NCBI GenBank assembly: GCA_024277755.1
Contig: JAJRUN010000148.1
Location: 1 to 42,963, forward strand
DNA from: Gammaproteobacteria bacterium
GTDB taxonomy: Bacteria; Pseudomonadota; Gammaproteobacteria; Tenderiales; Tenderiaceae
Direction of reading: 5' to 3'
Length of the DNA: 42,963 bases
The translations under genes were made by a program, and so were the position numbers. The notes beneath the pieces were generated by a model. That model made no database searches. It had not been told where the DNA came from and was given only the letters and a program-made list of their open reading frames with translations. Positions 23,085-30,981 of this stretch are shown in pieces; positions within the stretch are counted from its first letter, which is position 1; each line of letters starts with the position of its first letter.

Positions 23085-23095
23085 ATTCCTGGAAT
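23085..23095. promoter_or_regulatory. ATTCC-N1-GGAAT inverted repeat near the leuC start
   Basis: ATTCC T GGAAT lies 23-33 bp upstream of the chosen leuC ATG. It shares its half-sites with the larger-spaced repeat at 23155-23169, 70 bp away, beside the LysR gene. It may be a second contact for that regulator; inferred from symmetry only. Confidence 0.35.
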
Positions 23096-23154
23096 GTTGA
23101 CCCATCTTAGGCAAGCGCCTACCATAAAACAAATTCATTGTTTTCATACCACTC

Positions 23155-23169
23155 ATTCCAAATAGGAAT
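23155..23169. promoter_or_regulatory. LysR-type box ATTCC-N5-GGAAT
   Basis: A perfect 5-bp inverted repeat with a 5-bp spacer contains the T-N11-A pattern of LysR-family sites (T 23156, A 23168). It sits 14 bp before the LysR start and about 100 bp upstream of leuC, the usual autoregulatory position. Confidence 0.5.
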
Positions 23170-23182
23170 AGGTAACACCAGA

Positions 23183-24043
23183 ATGAATATCATAGATTTA
23201 CAGGCATTCATCACAGTCGCCGAACACAAATCCTTCTCTCTTGCCGCAGACACGCTCTATCTCACCCAGCCTGCGGTGAGCAAACGCATCGCCGCGCTGG
23301 AACAAGAGCTAGGCAGTAAACTGTTTGACCGCATCGGCCGCAGCACCAGCCTCACCGAAGCCGGCCGCTCGTTACAGCAACACGCCCAGCGCATCCTTAC
23401 CGAAGTAGAAGACAGCCGTCGCGCCATTGCCAACCTGGAAAACGAAATCAAGGGCCAGCTCAAACTCGCCACCTCGCACCACATTGGCCTGCACCGGCTG
23501 CCCAACGTATTAAAAAAATTCATCCAGCAATACCCCGATGTGCAACTTGATCTCAGCTTCATGGATTCCGAACAAGGCTGTCGTGCCGTAGAGCAAGGCG
23601 AACAGGAACTGGCCCTCATCACCCTGCCACCTGCAGGCAGCACCTCATTGGAAATAATTCAAACCTGGACCGACAGACTGGTGCTCACCGTCAGCCCCAA
23701 CCACCCCCTGGCCAAAGAAAAACAAATTACAGCCGAGGTGCTGGCTCGCTACCCCGCCATTCTGCCTGCCCGTGGCACCTATACCCGCGATCTGATAGAC
23801 CAACAATTACAACTACCCAGCATCAACACCAAGCTTGAAACCCATTATCTTGAAACCATCAAAATGATGGTCACGGTCGGCATGGGCTGGAGCCTCTGGC
23901 CAGACAACATGATTGAAGACGAACTGAAACCGAAACAAGGCAGACACATCGGCATAGAACGAAAACTGGGAATTGTCAGGCATCCGCAAAGAACTCCGTC
24001 CAATGCAGCAAAAGCATTTATTAAACTGGTACAACAGAATTAA
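23183..24043 (+). CDS. LysR-family transcriptional regulator, divergent from leuCDB
   Basis: A 286-residue LysR regulator. The N-terminal helix-turn-helix reads FITVAEHKSFSLAADTLYLTQPAVSKRIAALEQELGSKLFDRIGR; the remainder is the two-lobed inducer-binding domain (LKLATSHHIGLHRLPNVLKKF onwards). The ATG at 23183 is preferred over an upstream ATG at 23138 because MNIIDLQAF is the canonical family start and AGGTAA lies upstream. The divergent layout and shared half-sites suggest control of leuC-leuD-leuB; the ligand is unknown, with alpha-isopropylmalate the obvious candidate. Confidence 0.9.
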   Translation: MNIIDLQAFITVAEHKSFSLAADTLYLTQPAVSKRIAALEQELGSKLFDRIGRSTSLTEAGRSLQQHAQRILTEVEDSRRAIANLENEIKGQLKLATSHHIGLHRLPNVLKKFIQQYPDVQLDLSFMDSEQGCRAVEQGEQELALITLPPAGSTSLEIIQTWTDRLVLTVSPNHPLAKEKQITAEVLARYPAILPARGTYTRDLIDQQLQLPSINTKLETHYLETIKMMVTVGMGWSLWPDNMIEDELKPKQGRHIGIERKLGIVRHPQRTPSNAAKAFIKLVQQN

Positions 24044-24080
24044 ACCACCACAGAAACAAACAACGAAACAACCGCACTTA

Positions 24081-24103
24081 AAGTGTCAGGTTTCTTTACA
24101 CTT
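24081..24103. promoter_or_regulatory. Candidate enhancer: AAGTGT-N11-ACACTT
   Basis: A 6-bp perfect inverted repeat with an 11-bp spacer, whose inner bases also fit GTGT-N-A-N7-T-N-ACAC. It lies about 260 bp upstream of the sigma-54 element before the PEP-CTERM gene, a workable distance for a sigma-54 activator. The rest of 24044-24417 is AT-rich with no credible gene. Confidence 0.4.
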
Positions 24104-24354
24104 CGGGAAATAATGTCACATTCTCACTAACACCCGCCTATCAAACTTCTCATACAGCAACACTAAACAGTAAAAATTTAAACAAACAGCCAGCAATTAA
24201 AAAAAACGTTAATAATCAACACACCTCTAAATATAACCACTTGATAATACAGAAGATAATCACCTACAAAAATAAACATATAAATAAAATCAATAAAGAA
24301 AATCTACCCTTCAACATCAAAATCAACCGCCAAACAAAACAAAACACTGATTCC

Positions 24355-24368
24355 GGCATGAATTATGC
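24355..24368 (+). promoter_or_regulatory. Sigma-54 (-24/-12) promoter of the PEP-CTERM gene
   Basis: CGGCATGAATTATGCC has the invariant GG (24355-24356) and GC (24367-24368) separated by exactly 10 bp, with the flanking CAT and ATGC also fitting the consensus. Transcription would start near 24380, about 38 nt before the ATG. Confidence 0.7.
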
Positions 24369-24417
24369 CTAACCTAAAAACAATCACCTTTAAACAATGA
24401 ATGATGGAGAGATTACT

Positions 24418-25131
24418 ATGAATAAAAAATTGACAGAAATACTGGCAGCCGTATCACTTTTTGGTTTAAGCGCCACAGCAGTTCAGGCTACTGTGATTGA
24501 TGACTTTGAAGATGGCAGCCTGTCTGAATACACAAGCAGCAATGGCTCCATTGCAGATACCGCCATCATCGGCAACGGTTTTGCCCGCGACGGCAACTTT
24601 GGTGTTGGCCTTGGCACTGGCAGTGATCCAAGCCTGAATAATGGCTGGATCTATCGTAATGACATTATTGTTTCCGAGGGCGACACCTTATCCTGGTGGG
24701 TAAACATGGGCAGCTCTGGGCGCGCATACTTGGGTTTTGGTGCAGATGCGAGCGGGACCCAAAGTTTCGTACTGGCCTCAAACACTGACGACATCCGTTT
24801 CCAAAACAATCTAAACTGGGGGTTTAATGCACTAGACCAATCCCCACAGATATTTACACTTGATCAATGGTATTTCGCCGAAGTCATTTGGGGAGTCGGT
24901 GGCTCGGTCATCGGTAACCTTTATGACAGCGATGGCATCACACTACTCAATTCAGTTTCATCCACAGTCGGCTACTCCTCTTCAGGCGGTATCGCTTTGC
25001 GTGGTTTTGACCAGGTGTCATTCGATACAATTGAAGTCAACAGAAACACTGTTCCTGAACCCGCCACCCTCATGCTAATGGGCCTGGGCCTTGCCGGACT
25101 TGGTTTCAAGCGCAAGAAAAAAGCCGCTTAA
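24418..25131 (+). CDS. PEP-CTERM sorted exported protein
   Basis: Secreted protein of 237 residues that should be processed by an exosortase. The N-terminal signal peptide ends near AVQA. The mature part begins TVIDDFEDGSLSEY and looks like an all-beta domain with many Gly, Ser, Asp and aromatic residues. The C-terminus has the full sorting signal: VPEPATLML, a hydrophobic helix, then the basic tail KRKKKAA. The ATG at 24418 has GGAGA 7 nt upstream, so it is preferred over the in-frame ATG at 24397. The gene stands alone between its sigma-54 promoter and a strong terminator. Family members of this kind are usually linked to exopolysaccharide or floc formation; its specific role is unknown. 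Confidence 0.92.
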   Translation: MNKKLTEILAAVSLFGLSATAVQATVIDDFEDGSLSEYTSSNGSIADTAIIGNGFARDGNFGVGLGTGSDPSLNNGWIYRNDIIVSEGDTLSWWVNMGSSGRAYLGFGADASGTQSFVLASNTDDIRFQNNLNWGFNALDQSPQIFTLDQWYFAEVIWGVGGSVIGNLYDSDGITLLNSVSSTVGYSSSGGIALRGFDQVSFDTIEVNRNTVPEPATLMLMGLGLAGLGFKRKKKAA

Positions 25132-25151
25132 TCACAGGCAATAATGAACAA

Positions 25152-25177
25152 CCCCACCCTTTTGGGTGGGGGTTTTT
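25152..25177 (+). terminator. Intrinsic terminator of the PEP-CTERM gene
   Basis: Eight-base-pair stem CCCCACCC/GGGTGGGG (25152-25159, 25164-25171) with a TTTT loop, followed by GTTTTT. Confidence 0.88.
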
Positions 25178-25262
25178 ACCCTCCCCCGCCATACCCCCTT
25201 AAACGTTTGCGGTTAAACATCTTTTACCTTACCGTTGTCGCCTTTGTGACAAAAAACACCTA

Positions 25263-26480
25263 ATGAAGTCCACCCCAGCCAAAGGCCTGACCATCATCAT
25301 CGCCATGATGTCAATGATCGGCCCATTCACCATCGACACCTACCTGCCCTCATTTCCCGCCATTGAGGCCGAGTTTGGCATTAGCCGTGCCCTGTTATCA
25401 CAAAGCCTGGCCTTTTACCTGGCCGCATTTGCCATTTCAACCCTGGTGCTTGGGCCATTGTCAGACCGGCTGGGGCGGCGACAGGTGATGCTGGGCACGC
25501 TGCTGTTTTATATCGCTGCATCTTTTGGCTGCGCAATGGCCACTGACTACAACAGTTTTTTGATGTTTCGCCTGTTGCAGGGAGCCGCAGCAGGGGGTGG
25601 CCTGGTGGCCGGACGGGCCATGATTCGTGATATTTACAGCCCTCAGAATGCACAAAAGGTCATGTCGCGGGTGATGATGCTGTTTGGCCTGGCACCGGCC
25701 ATAGCCCCCATTATTGGTGGCTGGCTGCACGATGCCTTTGGCTGGCACAGCGTGTTTTATTTTTTGGTACTCTACAGCGCCCTGGTTTTTGTGCTGGTGC
25801 TGACACAGCTGCCGGAAACCCTTGCCAGCCATCTGCGCCAGTCCTTTCACCCCGTCAACGTTGCCCGCGTTTACGGCCGCACACTGGTGCATGGCCGGTT
25901 TCAATCACTGGCATTTATGGTGGCCTGCTATTTCGGCGGCATGTTTCTTTATATTGCCGCTGCACCAACGGTAATTTTTGATTTTATGCAGCTGGAAAGT
26001 ACCGACTTCGCCATTCTGTTTATTCCCATGGTAGCCGGCATGATCGGCGGTGCCTGGCTAAGTGGCCAGCTGGCCCACCGCTGGCCACAACGACGCACCC
26101 TGACGCTGGCCTTAACACTGATGACGCTTGGCACCTTGTTAAACACCGCTCAGACATTATTGCTGCCACCCATGATTATCAGCATGATTGTGCCACTGAT
26201 GATTTACACCTGTGGCATCGGCATCGCCATGCCCGCCATGATGGTGATGTCGATGGACTGTTTTCCCAACAACCGTGGCACCGCCTCTGCGGTGATGGGC
26301 TTTGTGCAGATGCTCGGCAATGCTCTGATTGCCAGCCTGGCAGTGCCACTGCTGAGCCAGCATCCCAGTCATCTGGCGCTGGGGCAAACAGCCTTGATCG
26401 CCATTGCCCTGGTTCTATGGTGGCGCATTCCCGCTCAACAGGAAAAACCGCATTCAGAGACCACAAACACAAACGTCTAA
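25263..26480 (+). CDS. Bcr/CflA-family MFS drug-efflux transporter
   Basis: Inner-membrane proton antiporter of 405 residues with about twelve hydrophobic segments. The start GPFTIDTYLPSFPAIEAEFGIS is diagnostic of the Bcr/CflA group, and the MFS loop-2/3 signature GPLSDRLGRRQVML follows the second helix; FRLLQGAAAGGGLVAGRAMIRD carries the antiporter region. Members export bicyclomycin, chloramphenicol, sulfonamides or small metabolites such as cysteine; the substrate here cannot be read. It has no clear ribosome-binding site. Confidence 0.9.
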   Translation: MKSTPAKGLTIIIAMMSMIGPFTIDTYLPSFPAIEAEFGISRALLSQSLAFYLAAFAISTLVLGPLSDRLGRRQVMLGTLLFYIAASFGCAMATDYNSFLMFRLLQGAAAGGGLVAGRAMIRDIYSPQNAQKVMSRVMMLFGLAPAIAPIIGGWLHDAFGWHSVFYFLVLYSALVFVLVLTQLPETLASHLRQSFHPVNVARVYGRTLVHGRFQSLAFMVACYFGGMFLYIAAAPTVIFDFMQLESTDFAILFIPMVAGMIGGAWLSGQLAHRWPQRRTLTLALTLMTLGTLLNTAQTLLLPPMIISMIVPLMIYTCGIGIAMPAMMVMSMDCFPNNRGTASAVMGFVQMLGNALIASLAVPLLSQHPSHLALGQTALIAIALVLWWRIPAQQEKPHSETTNTNV

Positions 26481-26492
26481 GCACCGACAGCA

Positions 26493-26521
26493 TTCAGCCA
26501 AACGGGCATTTCTGGTATGAT
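26493..26521 (+). promoter_or_regulatory. Sigma-70 promoter of folD
   Basis: TTCAGC (26493-26498), 17 bp, then TATGAT (26516-26521) preceded by TGG, an extended -10. The expected start is near 26528, about 29 nt before the folD ATG. Confidence 0.55.
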
Positions 26522-26556
26522 TGGCCGCTTTTCCAGTACGGGATTAGGGTCACACC

Positions 26557-27420
26557 ATGACAGCCAAAATCATTGACGGCAAAGCCATCGCTGCCGAAGT
26601 TCGCCAAAACGTCAAACAACGTGTCGACTACCGCCTTGCCAATGGCCAGCGGGCACCCGGGCTGGCGGTGGTTTTGGTCGGTTCTGACGCTGCTTCGCAG
26701 GTCTACGTCAACAGCAAACGCAAGTCCTGCGCCGAGGTTGGTTTTATTTCCAAGTCTTTCGATTTGCCTGCCGATGCATCTGAACAAGAATTACTGGCAA
26801 TCATCGAACAACTCAACAATGACCCCGAGATTGATGGCATCCTGGTACAACTGCCACTGCCAAACCACATCGACACCGCGGTTGTTATCGAGCACATCCA
26901 TCCCGACAAGGATGTGGATGGTTTTCATCCCTATAACATCGGCCTGCTGGCCCAACGCATCCCCAAACTACGCCCCTGTACCCCGTTTGGCGTAATGACA
27001 TTACTGGAACACACCGGTGAGGATATTCACGGTATGGAGGCAGTCATTGTCGGTGCCTCAAACATCGTTGGCCGGCCCATGGGGCTGGAACTGCTGCTGG
27101 CGGGCTGCACCGTGACCACCTGTCACCGGTTCACCAGAAACCTGGAAGAACATGTTCGTCGCGCCGACCTGGTAGTGGTCGCCGTCGGCAAACCCAACTT
27201 CATTCTCGGCGACTGGATCAAAGCAGGGGCAATCATTATCGATGTCGGCATTAACCGTCTCGACAGCGGCAAACTGGCAGGGGATGTTGAGTTCGATAAG
27301 GCAAGCCAGAATGCGAGCTGGATCACCCCAGTGCCCGGTGGTGTCGGGCCAATGACCATCGCCACGCTGCTGCAAAACACACTCTATGTTGCCGAAAGCC
27401 TGCAACCGCAAAACAAATAA
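26557..27420 (+). CDS. folD: Methylenetetrahydrofolate dehydrogenase/cyclohydrolase
   Basis: Bifunctional one-carbon enzyme interconverting methylene-, methenyl- and 10-formyl-tetrahydrofolate. The 287 residues include the catalytic [13 protein letters not shown] segment with the conserved Tyr and Lys, [24 protein letters not shown], the dinucleotide-binding [18 protein letters not shown], and the C-terminal [18 protein letters not shown]. It has its own predicted promoter. Confidence 0.97.
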   Translation: MTAKIIDGKAIAAEVRQNVKQRVDYRLANGQRAPGLAVVLVGSDAASQVYVNSKRKSCAEVGFISKSFDLPADASEQELLAIIEQLNNDPEIDGILVQLPLPNHIDTAVVIEHIHPDKDVDGFHPYNIGLLAQRIPKLRPCTPFGVMTLLEHTGEDIHGMEAVIVGASNIVGRPMGLELLLAGCTVTTCHRFTRNLEEHVRRADLVVVAVGKPNFILGDWIKAGAIIIDVGINRLDSGKLAGDVEFDKASQNASWITPVPGGVGPMTIATLLQNTLYVAESLQPQNK

Positions 27421-27595
27421 ACAAGCCGTTGGTCATTTAATGGGGACTGTCCCGGCCAGCCCCCGGACCGACATCCCAATCAAAACAACACCCCCCTCTT
27501 AAATATTAACTCCTAGCCCCCTCCTTCTAACCAGCACACAGTCACAGCCAAATCACATACAATAAATCACTCAAAAAAACCTTACACGGTTATGT

Positions 27596-29497
27596 ATGCC
27601 AAACAGATTAGAAAAAACAATCCAGATTGCGACCATCCCCCTTTTGGTCATGATGTCCATTCTGGCATTCTGGCCCGGCACAACCGGGGGTTTCATCCTA
27701 GACGACAGCTTTAACTTGGGTGCCATGCAAAAGTATGGCGGTGTTCATAATCTCGACACACTCAGGTTTTTTATTTTTGAGGGCATCTCCGGCCCCACTG
27801 GCAGACCAATTTCCTTGCTCAGCTTTTTGATTGACAGTCAGTCCTGGCCGGCTGATCCGTTTTCATTCAAACGCACCAACATTCTCATTCACAGCCTGAA
27901 TAGCGTCCTGATCTTTGCTGTCATTTATAAGCTTTTTCAAATAATAGGCAAAAAGGAATCCAGCACAATTATCATCGCCTTCCTCTGTGCAAGCATCTGG
28001 GCCCTGCATCCGCTTCACATTTCCACAGTGCTATATGTCATCCAGAGAATGACTGAGCTTACCGCCTTATTCACACTGGCCGGGGTTTGGTGTTATCTGC
28101 ATGGCAGACAAAAACTGCAGGCATCTCCTGGGCCAGGCTACCTGTGGATGTCAGTGGCCGTCATCATATTTGGGTTGTTAGCAATCCTAAGCAAAGAAAA
28201 TGGCGTGCTGCTGCCCCTCTACATCTTAGTGATTGAGTTCACCTTGTTACGCAACACTCCCCGCCCACAACACTGGCGCTACTGGGCCATTCCGATACTC
28301 GTGATGCCAGTCATAACACTGTTGCTATATCTTGGCTACAGCGCCAACAACCATCTCGCCCTATACGCCGTCAGAGACTTCAACCTGTTTGAACGTCTGT
28401 TATCACAGCCCAGGATTTTGTGGGACTACATAGCAAAAATAATTTTTCCTGCGCATACCCCAACATTATTTTTTGATAATTTTCAGACCTCAAAATCATT
28501 GTTTTCGCCCGCAACCACCCTGCTATCAATAACCGCCCTGATTGCAACCCTGGCTGCAAGCCTTGTCCTCAGGAAAAGACTTCCGCTGCTCAGCTTTGCC
28601 GTACTGTGGTTTCTGGCTGGCCACCTGCTGGAATCATCAGTCTTACCGCTGGAAATGTATTTTGAACATCGCAGCTATCTGCCGATGCTGGGCATTATTC
28701 TGGCCATTAGTTTTTATGCTGAAAAACTAACTTTTCGCAACAGAAAGCCATTGATTGCTGGCGGCACACTGGTCATCACATTCCTAGCGGTAACCACATG
28801 GCAACACAGCCACACCTGGGGAAATAACACCCACTTAATTGCCAGCATAGCCAAAAACCAACCCCATTCACTTCGCGCGCAGATTCTCCAGACCAAGGAA
28901 TCATTCAGACTCGGTGATGACAATGCCATGGCGCAACTGGAAAAGACCAAACAACAATTCCCCGAGTCTTTAGGCGTGGCAACTGTATATGTCGACTCAC
29001 TCTGTCAATTAGGAATTTTGACCAAAGATAAGTTTATGGCGCTTTATAAAAGCAGTGCAAACCTGCCGCCTGACTCATACTTGGGAGCCAGTCTTCCGAA
29101 CCTGGCAAAAAAGGTGATTACCGAAGATTGTCAGCAGATCACGGCAAAAGGCATGATCGCATTAATCGACAAGATACTGAAAAGCGACACACCAATATCA
29201 AACCCAGCAGTGAAAATAAAACTTTTTCTCTTAAAGTCAGAACTTTATATTAAAGATCGCAATTTGAAAGGCGCATTAAGATCGCTAGACCAGGCCATAG
29301 AAATGAACCCAACACTAACAGTGGTTCTAAGAAAAGCAGAGCTACTGGTCAATGCAAATCGGCTAAACGCAGCGGCAGGCCAGTTAAGCCTTGCTAAGGC
29401 AATAGATAAACTGAGATCGCCATTGCTACCGTCGAGACAAAAAGAAATAGATAGATTATGGTCCAAATTAAACGCCAGAAAAGCCTTTCTCTCTTAG
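27596..29497 (+). CDS. TMTC-like multispanning GT-C membrane protein with TPR C-terminus
   Basis: A 633-residue protein with about ten transmembrane helices over the first ~400 residues and a helical-repeat C-terminus. Directly after the first helix is the acidic pair D36-D37 in GGFILDDSFNL, as in GT-C glycosyltransferases. WALHPLHISTVLYVIQRMTEL and LLAILSKENGVLLP resemble the conserved HP.H and CKE.G regions of TMTC-type O-mannosyltransferases. The tail contains TPR-like units, for example KGALRSLDQAIEMNPTLTVVLRKAELLVNA. A role in glycosylating exported or envelope molecules is plausible but inferred. The 175 bp before it hold no feature I can support, and the ATG at 27596 has only a weak ribosome-binding site. 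Confidence 0.65.
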   Translation: MPNRLEKTIQIATIPLLVMMSILAFWPGTTGGFILDDSFNLGAMQKYGGVHNLDTLRFFIFEGISGPTGRPISLLSFLIDSQSWPADPFSFKRTNILIHSLNSVLIFAVIYKLFQIIGKKESSTIIIAFLCASIWALHPLHISTVLYVIQRMTELTALFTLAGVWCYLHGRQKLQASPGPGYLWMSVAVIIFGLLAILSKENGVLLPLYILVIEFTLLRNTPRPQHWRYWAIPILVMPVITLLLYLGYSANNHLALYAVRDFNLFERLLSQPRILWDYIAKIIFPAHTPTLFFDNFQTSKSLFSPATTLLSITALIATLAASLVLRKRLPLLSFAVLWFLAGHLLESSVLPLEMYFEHRSYLPMLGIILAISFYAEKLTFRNRKPLIAGGTLVITFLAVTTWQHSHTWGNNTHLIASIAKNQPHSLRAQILQTKESFRLGDDNAMAQLEKTKQQFPESLGVATVYVDSLCQLGILTKDKFMALYKSSANLPPDSYLGASLPNLAKKVITEDCQQITAKGMIALIDKILKSDTPISNPAVKIKLFLLKSELYIKDRNLKGALRSLDQAIEMNPTLTVVLRKAELLVNANRLNAAAGQLSLAKAIDKLRSPLLPSRQKEIDRLWSKLNARKAFLS

Positions 29498-29593
29498 AAA
29501 TCAACCGTCAGGCTCGAACCAAACTCCATAGAGCAACCATGAGAGACAGACAAACCGTCAAATAAGCACTTCCTCAATCCATTAATATAATGT

Positions 29594-29608
29594 AAGTTAG
29601 ATATACTT
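29594..29608. promoter_or_regulatory. Weak symmetric site AAGT-N7-ACTT upstream of nsrR-like gene
   Basis: A short inverted repeat AAGT TAGATAT ACTT lies 50 bp before the regulator gene in AT-rich DNA. It resembles part of the NsrR operator only loosely and may be an autoregulatory site. The remaining gap from 29498 to 29657 shows no gene. Confidence 0.2.
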
Positions 29609-29657
29609 TTACAATCCATAGGGATATTACTGATACCCGCTGTGGCGGAAGAGGATC

Positions 29658-30107
29658 ATGCAACTCACGAAGTTTACAGATTACGCCCTGCGCGTACTCT
29701 TGTTTCTGGCCCAGAATCAAGACAAACGCATCACCATTGATGAAATATCAAATCACTACCACGTCTCACGCAACCATCTGATGAAGATTGTCCACAGTCT
29801 GTCTGTCGCTGGCTTCATTCATTCGTCAAGAGGGCGAAATGGCGGCCTGAGCCTAGGCATGGCAGCCAGCAGCATCACCGTTGCCGATGTTATTCTGCAC
29901 ACCGAAAAAAACATGGATCTGGTTGAATGTTTTGAATCCGGCAGCACCTGCATGCTTGAATCAGACTGCGCACTGCGCCACGTTTTACATCGCGCCCAAG
30001 ACAGTTTTATTGAGGTGCTATCACTCTTTAGTCTCGCCGACATCCTTGAACGGCAAAACAGGCTGGCGGCAAAATCAACCAATATAATCAAGATTCCTCT
30101 TCAATAG
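29658..30107 (+). CDS. nsrR: Rrf2-family iron-sulfur regulator, NsrR-like
   Basis: Rrf2-type repressor of 149 residues. The start MQLTKFTDYALRVLLFLAQ and helix-turn-helix HVSRNHLMKIVHSLSVAGFI closely follow E. coli NsrR, including the SRNH.MKI recognition helix and RGRNGGLSLG wing. The three [Fe-S] cysteines are present at C91, C98 and C104; E. coli NsrR uses C91, C96 and C102. It should sense nitric oxide. No NO-detoxification gene is adjacent. The ribosome-binding region AGAGGATC precedes the ATG. Its 3' end overlaps the convergent membrane-protein gene by 20 bp. Confidence 0.85.
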   Translation: MQLTKFTDYALRVLLFLAQNQDKRITIDEISNHYHVSRNHLMKIVHSLSVAGFIHSSRGRNGGLSLGMAASSITVADVILHTEKNMDLVECFESGSTCMLESDCALRHVLHRAQDSFIEVLSLFSLADILERQNRLAAKSTNIIKIPLQ

Positions 30108-30558
30108 CCGATTTTTTAATGCCCTCCTGAGATGATCTGAACAGATAGCCGGCAATCGCACCCAGGATTCCAATCGCGGCTGTTAGCTGTTCTGATGTGT
30201 CCACTATCAACACCAGAATAATCGTGCCAAACACAATCAAAATCAATCCAGCACCATTCACCACATCTCTAGGCTGAACATCCTGTTTAAGCCTGGTCAA
30301 AAACATAAGCACAATACTGAGTGAAAACAGACACAACAAGGCAAGAATAATGACGTAATAAAACTCGTTCTCGATCTGGGTCGGGTTAACTGTCGCATTA
30401 AACAGTGATCCTGCATTATTGGAAACATCGCTAATTGCCTGATCAAAACTCAGTGACTCAAGTTCCGCCTCCTGGCTGGAAAGCGCCTCATCTTCTTCCA
30501 TAGCAAAGACATTCAGAGGCAGAATCAACACACAAATAAACGCAATAATAATATTCAC
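30088..30558 (-). CDS. Small exported/membrane protein of unknown function (GTG start)
   Basis: Not recognised. With the GTG at 30558 (AGGAG ten bases upstream and a signal peptide NIIIAFICVLILPLNVFA right behind it) it has 156 residues. After the signal peptide comes an acidic segment, then three hydrophobic helices: EFYYVIILALLCLFSLSIVLMFL, NGAGLILIVFGTIILVLIV, and a Gly/Ala-rich one (AAIGILGAIAGYLF) before a charged tail. The frame is open further upstream, to 30669, but that would put 37 extra residues before the signal peptide and overlap the preceding gene. It begins 7 bp after the previous small gene, so the two are one transcript. Confidence 0.6.
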   Translation of the reverse strand: MNIIIAFICVLILPLNVFAMEEDEALSSQEAELESLSFDQAISDVSNNAGSLFNATVNPTQIENEFYYVIILALLCLFSLSIVLMFLTRLKQDVQPRDVVNGAGLILIVFGTIILVLIVDTSEQLTAAIGILGAIAGYLFRSSQEGIKKSAIEEES

Positions 30559-30565
30559 CCCTGCA

Positions 30566-30880
30566 TCACTCCTGCTTTGTAATTCCAGCCAAAATCCCCT
30601 GGTAATAAGCGGCTTCGATGTGATTCTTTTTCTTCCGTGCCTCGTTATAACGCTGTGTATATCGTTCAATCCAGCGGTTTTTGTCTTCTTTATCCAGTGA
30701 ATTCACGATTTCAATCGCCCGGGAAATTTTTTTATTCAGGCGCTGCTTCACTTGTTCAGCCGATAGTTGGTCTTGAATCATTGGTGCCGACTGTTGCTCA
30801 TACTTGCCTAACGAACCGGCCTGAGCAATACCAATAAAAAGAAACACGAAAAAGATGATACTTATAAATACTGCCTTCAC
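30566..30880 (-). CDS. Small exported protein of unknown function (GTG start)
   Basis: Not recognised. The GTG at 30880 follows AAGGAG by 6 nt, an ideal ribosome-binding site, and opens directly with a signal peptide (KAVFISIIFFVFLFIGIAQA). The mature ~83 residues are highly charged and helical, with LSAEQVKQRLNKKISRAIEIV and RWIERYTQRYNEARKKKNHIEAAYYQGIL, suggesting a periplasmic helical protein. It is the first of a two-gene transcript with the following membrane protein. A 7-bp hairpin and a separate inverted repeat lie just upstream. Confidence 0.65.
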   Translation of the reverse strand: MKAVFISIIFFVFLFIGIAQAGSLGKYEQQSAPMIQDQLSAEQVKQRLNKKISRAIEIVNSLDKEDKNRWIERYTQRYNEARKKKNHIEAAYYQGILAGITKQE

Positions 30881-30892
30881 AGCAAACTCCTT

Positions 30893-30915
30893 TTGTGTAA
30901 TGTCCCTTAACACAA
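30893..30915. promoter_or_regulatory. Inverted repeat TTGTGT-N11-ACACAA before the small exported pair
   Basis: Six-base perfect arms with an 11-bp spacer, ending 12 bp from the GTG start. The core GTGT-N-A-N7-T-N-ACAC is the same as in the repeat upstream of the PEP-CTERM gene (24081-24103). Chance occurrence is possible. Confidence 0.3.
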
Positions 30916-30923
30916 CGCACCCC

Positions 30924-30941
30924 CTGTTATTCAAATAACAG
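30924..30941. repeat. Perfect 7-bp hairpin CTGTTAT-TCAA-ATAACAG
   Basis: The arms pair fully around a 4-nt loop. No T-run follows on either strand, so a terminator is unlikely. Just upstream on minus, GG-N10-GC (30959-30946) loosely resembles a sigma-54 element for the small exported pair, but its flanks match poorly. Confidence 0.4.
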
Positions 30942-30981
30942 CAGAGCAGAAAATACGCCCCCTACAAAACAAATATAGACA

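Noticed and set aside
23063-23125. An N-terminal extension of LeuC or a leucine leader peptide.
   Set aside because: The extension is not like LeuC and overlaps the regulatory region; no run of Leu codons followed by alternative hairpins is present.
27421-27595. Possible promoter or small RNA in the gap after folD.
   Set aside because: GGGGACTGTCCC gives a short symmetry, but no T-run, promoter pair or conserved structure could be supported.
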